A stretch of DNA of 42,458 nt from a virus, in IMG/VR virus record IMGVR_UViG_3300042892_000761, positions 1 to 42,458 of that record. One strand, 5' to 3'. Each line of letters begins with the position of its first letter. Position 1 is the stretch's first letter. Below are positions 38,436 through 42,458 of this stretch, piece by piece. The translations under genes were made by a program, and so were the position numbers. The notes below the pieces were generated by a model. The model was given only the letters and a program-made list of their open reading frames with translations, searched no databases and was not told where the DNA came from.

Positions 38436-38644
38436 TTTTTAATGATCCTTCCATCTCGGTAGATTACTTTAGTGTACATTTTACCACTAGGTAGTGACAA
38501 ATTTACAGTTGAGTAGTCCATAGCAAAACCATGATCTACAAATTTAAGATAGTTATCAAACGCTTCTAAAGCGTCGGCATATATCCAAGTATTAGTTTGG
38601 TGTGCTTGTCCGTCATAGGTACAAGTTAAAGTGTAACGCTCCAT
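38432..38644 (-). CDS. Hypothetical protein, 70 aa
   Basis: Starts MERYTLTCTYDGQAHQT; strand-helix-strand pattern with ALEAFDNYLKFVDHGFA. The ATG at 38644 overlaps the upstream TAA and follows GGAAAGGAAA. Function unknown. Confidence 0.65.
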   Translation of the reverse strand: MERYTLTCTYDGQAHQTNTWIYADALEAFDNYLKFVDHGFAMDYSTVNLSLPSGKMYTKVIYRDGRIIKK

Positions 38645-38769
38645 TATTTTATTTCCTTTCCAATAGGACACTCGCAAGTTTCGACATCATAGTCATCACC
38701 ATTTCCCCAAAAAATTAAACCTTCACCACCACACTCATCACACTCAAAAACCTGAACTGAGTTAACCAT
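38644..38769 (-). CDS. Zinc-ribbon microprotein, 41 aa
   Basis: CDECGGEG (about residues 10-17) and CEC (about 32-34) form one likely zinc site. The Shine-Dalgarno of the next gene (GGAAAGGAAA) encodes its last residues GKEIK. Confidence 0.6.
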   Translation of the reverse strand: MVNSVQVFECDECGGEGLIFWGNGDDYDVETCECPIGKEIK

Positions 38770-38799
38770 TTTTATTTCCTTTCGCTTATTTATTTAGAC

Positions 38800-38821
38800 A
38801 TTGTAGCAGTTAGCACTGACA
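38800..38821 (-). promoter_or_regulatory. Right-arm promoter cassette
   Basis: TGTCAG, 10 bases, TACAAT; leader AAGCGAAAGG. The upstream 38822-38894 stretch has an imperfect GAGAGTTCT/AGAACACTCTC hairpin and no CRP-type site. Confidence 0.75.
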
Positions 38822-38894
38822 AAATTGGTGAGAGTTCTTACTTACGACATTAGGCGAGAACACTCTCTAAACTGCCTCTGTTTCGTTTATTTAT

Positions 38895-39104
38895 TTAATC
38901 AGATACCTTGACAGCGACAGTTGCCCAAAAGTTGGGTGTTCCCCATGGTGGGCGAACCTCAATAGCATACGCCTCAAACTCTGAGCCGTACCAAACTGAG
39001 TCACGCTTCTCTGCGTGGATAATAACTCCCTCATTATTGCGAGAGTGTGAGCGATAGTTTTTTCCTTCTAAGAGGCTGATTATTGTGTATGGTTTTGCTG
39101 ACAT
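38895..39104 (-). CDS. Hypothetical protein, 69 aa
   Basis: Beta-rich (YTIISLLEGKNYRSHSRNNEGVIIHAEKRDSVWYGSEFEAYAIEVRPPW). The ATG at 39104 lies downstream of the conserved leader, so the longer in-frame extension to 39188, which would contain the promoter, is rejected. Confidence 0.65.
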   Translation of the reverse strand: MSAKPYTIISLLEGKNYRSHSRNNEGVIIHAEKRDSVWYGSEFEAYAIEVRPPWGTPNFWATVAVKVSD

Positions 39105-39137
39105 GGTGTCTGCCTTTCGTTGTTGTTGATAGTGGCA

Positions 39138-39159
39138 ATTATAGTCTATGGCACTGACA
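39138..39159 (-). promoter_or_regulatory. Right-arm promoter cassette
   Basis: TGTCAG, 10 bases, TATAAT; leader CAACAACGAAAGG. Confidence 0.8.
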
Positions 39160-39198
39160 TTTTTCAAATTAGAATTGTTTTTTCTCAAATAGTAAGAC

Positions 39199-39318
39199 GG
39201 CGTGTCGTGTGAGTAATCTCACATTTTTTCGGGGGTTTTCCACAGGCTCCCTTAAAGCTGTGGATAAGCCGCCACGTCTGTGGGGGGTCGGCCTGACATT
39301 TGTCAAGCCGACACGCCG
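39199..39318 (-). repeat. Intergenic regulatory module R5
   Basis: GGCGTGTC, perfect CRP-type palindrome TGTGAGTAATCTCACA (39208-39223), hairpin with TTTTCCACAGGCT / AGCTGTGGATAAG containing a DnaA box (39259-39267), CACGTCTGTGGGGGG, palindrome TGACATTTGTCA (39294-39305), and TTGTCAAGCCGACACGCCG. Confidence 0.75.
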
Positions 39319-39322
39319 CTAT

Positions 39323-39469
39323 CTATAAATAAATATCCTCGCGGGAGCGATCCAAATCATTATAGATTTTCTCCTCTTGCCATTCAAAGAAATGAGAATC
39401 GCACATAGCAGAAGGAACGGCGGAATAAGAAGCAAAACCACTTTCTTGAGAGTAGCAGACATTACACAT
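39323..39469 (-). CDS. Zinc-binding microprotein, 48 aa
   Basis: CNVC at the start and CDSH (about residues 23-26), then a charged helix (FFEWQEEKIYNDLDRSRED). Shine-Dalgarno GGAG. Overlaps the upstream gene by eight bases. Confidence 0.6.
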   Translation of the reverse strand: MCNVCYSQESGFASYSAVPSAMCDSHFFEWQEEKIYNDLDRSREDIYL

Positions 39470-39608
39470 TATTAATCTCCAATTCTGTATAATCAACAAT
39501 CATGAAATCAATTTGATTTTCTAGCGGTGAAACTTTTAACCATGAAAGCGCAGACTCAAAATCATCTGCCTCGACAGTAACCGATAAATCAAAATTAAAA
39601 ATAGCCAT
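39462..39608 (-). CDS. Hypothetical protein, 48 aa
   Basis: MAIFNFDLSVTVEADDFESALSWLKV then a second strand, a small ferredoxin-like pattern shared with the 47-aa product at 17800. Acidic. Function unknown. Confidence 0.6.
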   Translation of the reverse strand: MAIFNFDLSVTVEADDFESALSWLKVSPLENQIDFMIVDYTELEINNV

Positions 39609-39766
39609 TATTTAATCTCCATTTCTAGAATTGTCCAGCCATTATTAACAGCATAATCTAAACGATCATTAGCATCAAATTCATCTGATACTGGTAATGC
39701 TAACATTGTTTGGCGTTCTAATGAACCAAAGCGATCAATTCGCTCAGCCTTAAAAGTTAAAATCAT
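39608..39766 (-). CDS. Hypothetical protein, 52 aa
   Basis: MILTFKAERIDRFGSLERQTMLALPVSDEFDANDRLDYAVNNGW. TAATG overlap downstream and an adjoining stop/start (TAAATG) upstream. Function unknown. Confidence 0.6.
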   Translation of the reverse strand: MILTFKAERIDRFGSLERQTMLALPVSDEFDANDRLDYAVNNGWTILEMEIK

Positions 39767-39916
39767 TTATTTATTCTCCATTACTTTTACAATAATTTGT
39801 AAATCTTTAACTGAAAGCAATACAGAAGCAGCGCCCCAAAGCGCAGCATACTTATCTTTTCCATGATTTTCTTTAGCAAGAGATTCTGCTAATTCTCTAA
39901 GTTCATAATTGGTCAT
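39767..39916 (-). CDS. Hypothetical protein, 49 aa (paralogue of 40441 gene)
   Basis: The C-terminal half (ALWGAASVLLSVKDLQIIVKVMENK) aligns with that of the 49-aa product at 40441-40590 (VLWGSSRVLLSDKDLNIIISVLEKK). Both follow a TGTCAG cassette directly, so gene plus promoter seem to have duplicated. Function unknown. Confidence 0.7.
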   Translation of the reverse strand: MTNYELRELAESLAKENHGKDKYAALWGAASVLLSVKDLQIIVKVMENK

Positions 39917-39944
39917 TTTGAGCCTTTCGTTAATTGATAATGGA

Positions 39945-39966
39945 ATAATACCACGGCTGGCTGACA
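39945..39966 (-). promoter_or_regulatory. Right-arm promoter cassette
   Basis: TGTCAG, 10 bases, TATTAT; leader TTAACGAAAGG. Confidence 0.8.
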
Positions 39967-39983
39967 TTTTGGCTCATTTGCTT

Positions 39984-40110
39984 GGGCGTGTCGGGAAATT
40001 CTTTTTGTGAGTAATCTCACAAAATTTCAGGGGTTTTCCACAAGTGTTCTTAAGTTATCCACAGCCCCCGCAGCTCTGTGGGGGGTCAGGCTGACATTTG
40101 TCAACCCGAC
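39984..40110 (-). repeat. Intergenic regulatory module R6
   Basis: GGCGTGTC, perfect CRP-type palindrome TGTGAGTAATCTCACA (40006-40021), TTTCAGGGGTTTTCCACA, DnaA box TTATCCACA (40055-40063), C/G hairpin CCCCCGCAG...CTGTGGGGGG, palindrome TGACATTTGTCA (40092-40103). Confidence 0.75.
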
Positions 40111-40127
40111 TCACCTTTATTTTTTAT

Positions 40128-40244
40128 TTATTCATAGTCATCAAATATTTTTTCTAATTGTAAAATTTGTTCATCTGTTAAATGATCAATATTAATTACA
40201 TTAGCAAAACCAAAAATATCATAATCTAAATTATTTTTATTCAT
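40128..40244 (-). CDS. Acidic microprotein, 38 aa
   Basis: MNKNNLDYDIFGFANVINIDHLTDEQILQLEKIFDD; the HLTDEQILQLEKI helix is the core. AAAGGGCGG Shine-Dalgarno. Overlap of one codon region with the upstream stop. Unknown function. Confidence 0.55.
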   Translation of the reverse strand: MNKNNLDYDIFGFANVINIDHLTDEQILQLEKIFDDYE

Positions 40245-40245
40245 T

Positions 40246-40440
40246 TTATTCCGCCCTTTCGTTTTCAATAATTGTGTCCTCGAAATCCAAAAGCGATTGG
40301 CGATAAGCAATCGGGTCACACTCTCGCAAAATTTGCGAGGCGGTAAAAGTTAAATTTCCAATTTCAAAAACTGGATACGATTCGTCTAGCATGTCATCAA
40401 ACCAAGTTTTAATTTCGAAGGCAACATCAAAATCTAACAT
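40246..40440 (-). CDS. Hypothetical protein, 64 aa
   Basis: MLDFDVAFEIKTWFDDMLDESYPVFEIGNLTFTASQILRECDPIAYRQSLLDF is a pattern recalled from small phage proteins; function unknown. Its last codons (ENERAE) are formed by AACGAAAGG, the leader motif for the next gene. Confidence 0.65.
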   Translation of the reverse strand: MLDFDVAFEIKTWFDDMLDESYPVFEIGNLTFTASQILRECDPIAYRQSLLDFEDTIIENERAE

Positions 40441-40590
40441 TTATTTTTTCTCCAATACGCTAATAATAATATTTAAATCTTTGTCTGATAATAAAACGCG
40501 AGATGATCCCCATAATACGGCTAACCAATTATCGCCATATTCTTTTTTCGCCATTTCGGTGATCTTGGCGATCTTTTCGTCTTTAGTCAT
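40441..40590 (-). CDS. Hypothetical protein, 49 aa (paralogue of 39767 gene)
   Basis: MTKDEKIAKITEMAKKEYGDNWLAVLWGSSRVLLSD aligns over its length with the 39767-39916 product with one gap. Each copy is followed by a different small gene. Function unknown. Confidence 0.7.
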   Translation of the reverse strand: MTKDEKIAKITEMAKKEYGDNWLAVLWGSSRVLLSDKDLNIIISVLEKK

Positions 40591-40708
40591 TTGAGCCTTC
40601 TTTCGTTGTTGTTATATTGGAGATTGTAGCAGATAGCACTGACATTGCTTGATCTGCGCTAGCCTTGCGTGTAGCAAGGACATGCGCCTTATATTCATCT
40701 AGATTCAT
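40583..40708 (-). CDS. Hypothetical protein, 41 aa
   Basis: MNLDEYKAHVLATRKASADQ; its second half (AMSVLSATISNITTTKE) is encoded by the complete promoter cassette and leader of the following gene. GAAAAGGTG Shine-Dalgarno supports real translation. Confidence 0.6.
   Translation of the reverse strand: MNLDEYKAHVLATRKASADQAMSVLSATISNITTTKEGSND
40623..40644 (-). promoter_or_regulatory. Right-arm promoter cassette (embedded in a gene)
   Basis: TGTCAG, 10 bases, TACAAT, leader CAACAACGAAAGAAGG; inside the 41-aa gene. Confidence 0.75.
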
Positions 40709-40935
40709 TTAAACACCTTTTCGAATTCGGAATATGGGAGTTCTACATTAAGCAGACTATTGCCATTGGTATATACATTAGCGCCTGCGCCTATTGTGTA
40801 ACGCTGTAATACGACATGAGCCATACGGCGATCATCATCTATTGCGATTACATTTACGATCTTATGATTGACATAAGCAGAATCGCCGTTAAAAAACTTA
40901 CCGATAAAAACGCCGTTAAGTAGAGATAGAGTCAT
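40705..40935 (-). CDS. Hypothetical protein, 76 aa
   Basis: Beta-rich (LLNGVFIGKFFNGDSAYVNHKIVNVIAIDDDRRMAHVVLQRY). The ATG at 40935 lies after the conserved leader. Overlaps the next gene (TAAATG sharing). Function unknown. Confidence 0.65.
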   Translation of the reverse strand: MTLSLLNGVFIGKFFNGDSAYVNHKIVNVIAIDDDRRMAHVVLQRYTIGAGANVYTNGNSLLNVELPYSEFEKVFK

Positions 40936-40963
40936 GGTGACACCTTTCGATTGAGATAATGGA

Positions 40964-40985
40964 ATAATACCATTAGCGACTGACA
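40964..40985 (-). promoter_or_regulatory. Right-arm promoter cassette
   Basis: TGTCAG, 10 bases, TATTAT; leader TCAATCGAAAGG. Confidence 0.8.
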
Positions 40986-41012
40986 ATTTATGGGATATGG
41001 GTCGGCGTGTCT

Positions 41013-41156
41013 AAATATTCTTTTTGTGTTTAATATCACATGGATCTCGGGCGTGTCGCAAAATCCAGGGTGTTTATCCACAGCCCCTTAATCACCCTGT
41101 GGATAACCCCCACGTCTGTGGGGGGTCAAGCTGACATATGTCAACTCGACACGCCG
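41013..41156 (-). repeat. Intergenic regulatory module R7
   Basis: GGCGTGTC twice, CRP-type site TGTGT-TTAATA-TCACA (41025-41040), two perfect inverted DnaA boxes (41074-41082 and 41098-41106) forming a hairpin, hairpin CCCCCAC-GTCT-GTGGGGG, palindrome TGACATATGTCA (41132-41143), GACACGCCG. Confidence 0.75.
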
Positions 41157-41164
41157 TTAGGCTA

Positions 41165-41323
41165 CTATGATTTACGCCACAATTTCTCACGCTTGTTATA
41201 AGCCTTATAAGACTTATACGCGACTATAGATGTGAACACTAGCGCAAGCATCTGCCATGATAGCGAGATGTAGCACAATTCTGAATCAAACATGAATCCG
41301 TATCGGTCTAGTTCGATAGTCAT
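41165..41323 (-). CDS. Small membrane protein, 52 aa
   Basis: One hydrophobic helix (about residues 18-36, ISLSWQMLALVFTSIVAY) followed by a basic tail (KSYKAYNKREKLWRKS). Overlaps the upstream gene by one base. Confidence 0.6.
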   Translation of the reverse strand: MTIELDRYGFMFDSELCYISLSWQMLALVFTSIVAYKSYKAYNKREKLWRKS

Positions 41324-41475
41324 TAGTTAACCTCTACCTCTCTGATTACATAGTGAAAGCCTTCACCTAGTTTAGTTAATTCGGTGATAAGCGATAAGAT
41401 ATCTTGTGCGTTGCTTGCCTTATTGCCGACGCTTAGTAATTGGCTACCTTGCCAAAGTGAGTATGTGATAGTCAT
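41323..41475 (-). CDS. Hypothetical protein, 50 aa
   Basis: MTITYSLWQGSQLLSVGNKASNAQDILSLITELTKLGEG; strand then helix, similar in style to other 50-aa right-arm proteins. Coupled to both neighbours by TAATG. Confidence 0.6.
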   Translation of the reverse strand: MTITYSLWQGSQLLSVGNKASNAQDILSLITELTKLGEGFHYVIREVEVN

Positions 41476-41654
41476 TAGATTGCCTCGCTCATTAGTAGGG
41501 ATACTTGCTCATCTGTTAATTGCTCATCACCTAGCGGGTCAAACAAGGCAATAGCCTCTGACTCATCTAGATAATAATACTGATCCGCAACGGCGGATTG
41601 GATAGACTCGTACTTATTAACGCTATTAGTAGCGTATGAATAAACATATGACAT
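41475..41654 (-). CDS. Hypothetical acidic protein, 59 aa
   Basis: MSYVYSYATNSVNKYESIQSAVADQYYYLDESEAIALFDPLGDEQLTDEQVSLL; LTDEQ helix as in the 40128 product. First gene of a three-gene operon. Confidence 0.6.
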   Translation of the reverse strand: MSYVYSYATNSVNKYESIQSAVADQYYYLDESEAIALFDPLGDEQLTDEQVSLLMSEAI

Positions 41655-41688
41655 TTTTTATTCGCTTTCGTTAGTAGTTATAGTTGGA

Positions 41689-41710
41689 ATTGTAGCGCAT
41701 GGTACTGACA
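41689..41710 (-). promoter_or_regulatory. Right-arm promoter cassette
   Basis: TGTCAG, 10 bases, TACAAT; leader CTAACGAAAGCG. Confidence 0.8.
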
Positions 41711-41714
41711 TTTA

Positions 41715-41831
41715 TTAAGCATTTATAACGCATAGGGCGATTGAGATTGCTACGCCGATGAAGGCGCCGACTGGTGCCATGAAGTCGGCGTTATCGTCTA
41801 GCCAGTCGATTGCGTATGTGAAAGGGTTCAT
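41715..41831 (-). CDS. Small membrane protein, 38 aa
   Basis: Short acidic N-terminus (TYAIDWLDDNADF) and one transmembrane helix (about residues 18-36, MAPVGAFIGVAISIALCVI). Function unknown. Confidence 0.6.
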   Translation of the reverse strand: MNPFTYAIDWLDDNADFMAPVGAFIGVAISIALCVINA

Positions 41832-41953
41832 TAGTAGGTATCCTCCACGCCTAGTTCATAGGCTTTTGTTAGTAGTTCGATTAAGTTTTGTGTAACTGGT
41901 ACATCATAGACGATTGCTAAACCTTTTAATACATTTTCTGGATACATTTCCAT
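41831..41953 (-). CDS. Hypothetical protein, 40 aa
   Basis: MEMYPENVLKGLAIVYDVPVTQNLIELLTKAYELG, helical. Start preceded by the conserved leader; TAATG overlap with the membrane protein gene. Confidence 0.6.
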   Translation of the reverse strand: MEMYPENVLKGLAIVYDVPVTQNLIELLTKAYELGVEDTY

Positions 41954-41983
41954 TTTCTTGCCTTTCGTTTGGTTAATAAGAGA

Positions 41984-42005
41984 ATTAAATCATGGACTAC
42001 TGACA
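41984..42005 (-). promoter_or_regulatory. Right-arm promoter cassette
   Basis: TGTCAG, 10 bases, TTTAAT; leader CCAAACGAAAGG. CRP-type site TGTGT-TGTTAG-TCACA at 42034-42049 and GACACGCC near 42015. Confidence 0.75.
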
Positions 42006-42040
42006 TTTAGTAGCGACACGCCCTAGGGCTTAGTGTGTTG

Positions 42041-42268
42041 TTAGTCACAGTAGCAATATTCATTATCGCAATCGCATGAGCGTGTAAGCGGTGGCAAAGA
42101 AACTAGGTCGAATAAGTCTTTACACTTATTAGGATTCTCCCACCATGGGAAACCTGCGTGATATTGAGCAGGTGCTAAGACTACCTGTCCGCAAGGGCAA
42201 AGGTTCATTAAACCTTTAGGATAATCGCTAACCTTAGCGAAACCCTGTCCAAAAATTGAGTTAGTCAT
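42041..42268 (-). CDS. Cys-rich hypothetical protein, 75 aa
   Basis: CPCGQVVLAPAQYHAGFPWWENPNKCKDLFD and a C-terminal CDCDNEYCYCD give about eight Cys, suggesting metal binding. GAAGGGAG Shine-Dalgarno supports the ATG at 42268 over the longer frame. Confidence 0.65.
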   Translation of the reverse strand: MTNSIFGQGFAKVSDYPKGLMNLCPCGQVVLAPAQYHAGFPWWENPNKCKDLFDLVSLPPLTRSCDCDNEYCYCD

Positions 42269-42315
42269 CTGACTAATCTCCCTTCTGTTAATCACCTTGA
42301 TTAACTTATGTCTTA

Positions 42316-42337
42316 AGACTATATGAAGCCACTGACA
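42316..42337 (-). promoter_or_regulatory. Right-arm promoter cassette (weak -10)
   Basis: TGTCAG, 10 bases, TAGTCT. The leader lacks the CAACGAAAGG motif. Confidence 0.6.
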
Positions 42338-42385
42338 AAATCGAATCCAAAACCCACACAAAACGGACATCGACCAAAATACTTG

Positions 42386-42401
42386 TGTGATAGTGATCAC
42401 A
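42386..42401 (-). promoter_or_regulatory. Perfect CRP-type palindrome
   Basis: TGTGA-TAGTGA-TCACA, upstream of the 42316 cassette. 42402-42458 shows no gene. Confidence 0.7.
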
Positions 42402-42458
42402 ATTGTGGTCAATATGTGCGGTCTATCCGAAATGTCCGAATTTGTTTTTATACTGTAT

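Noticed and set aside
38895-39188. Longer start for the 39104 gene (also 39967, 40319, 40986, 42412 and 32610 extensions)
   Set aside because: The extra residues would be encoded by the conserved promoter cassette or lie before a clear Shine-Dalgarno, and upstream sequence looks noncoding.
33294-41156. Regularly spaced intergenic repeats as a CRISPR array
   Set aside because: Units are over 1 kb apart with genes between and the repeats are composite; no cas genes, and the Cas4-like nuclease sits in a recombination operon.
1-42458. Integrase, attachment site or lysogeny repressor cassette
   Set aside because: No tyrosine or serine recombinase and no CI-like repressor was seen; only tiny HTH proteins. 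Temperate lifestyle cannot be judged from this window.

Overview
This AT-rich window reads as part of a tailed bacteriophage genome whose host is probably an actinobacterium. Evidence for a phage: both terminase subunits, a CHAP lysin, a RecA/RuvC/MazG/DnaE replication block, two tRNAs, and dense gene packing with ATGA and TAATG overlaps. Evidence for an actinobacterial host: a WhiB-family Fe-S regulator, an Lsr2-like mini-protein, many leaderless genes, and a DUF7455-like zinc ribbon. The low GC suggests a low-GC freshwater lineage; that last step is inference. No portal, capsid, tail tube or tape-measure gene is visible, so the structural genes must lie outside the window.

Left arm (1 to about 28,624, all + strand). 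It opens inside dnaE, followed by MazG, RecA, zinc ribbons, a RecB/Cas4-like nuclease, RuvC and a small HTH protein. Next is a tight block of glycosyltransferase, sugar nucleotidyltransferase, IMP dehydrogenase-like enzyme and MazG-like protein. Then come the terminases, tRNA-Met/Ile(CAT) and tRNA-Arg(TCT), the CHAP lysin, Hsp20, a thermonuclease-like protein, a 919-residue secreted PA14/FN3/coiled-coil protein, two holin-like proteins, WhiB, a proteasome-like Ntn hydrolase, a secreted subtilase, thioredoxin, a second secreted repeat protein, GroES and a GT2 glycosyltransferase, with many small genes between them. Two promoter styles recur: a -10 box about 6 nt before a start codon with no Shine-Dalgarno (apparently leaderless), and a -10 box followed by a hairpin at about +1 and then a strong Shine-Dalgarno.

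Junction (28,625 to 29,155). The two arms converge on an AT-rich gene-free stretch with a hairpin terminator and a cluster of DnaA-box-like sequences. It is a candidate origin.

Right arm (29,156 to 42,268, all - strand). About 45 small genes of mostly unknown function, including DUF932, an Api92-like protein, a gp88-like Fe-S protein and many zinc-ribbon microproteins. Their control DNA is strikingly uniform. Seventeen promoters have TGTCAG, exactly 10 nt, then a -10 hexamer, usually followed by a CAACGAAAGG leader. Upstream of ten of them lies a TGTGA-N6-TCACA palindrome (CRP/GlxR-type) or a near match, at helically spaced distances. Seven large intergenic modules also carry DnaA boxes, hairpins and a GACACGCC octamer. 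This arm-wide regulatory system, opposed to the leaderless left arm, is the most interesting feature of the window.
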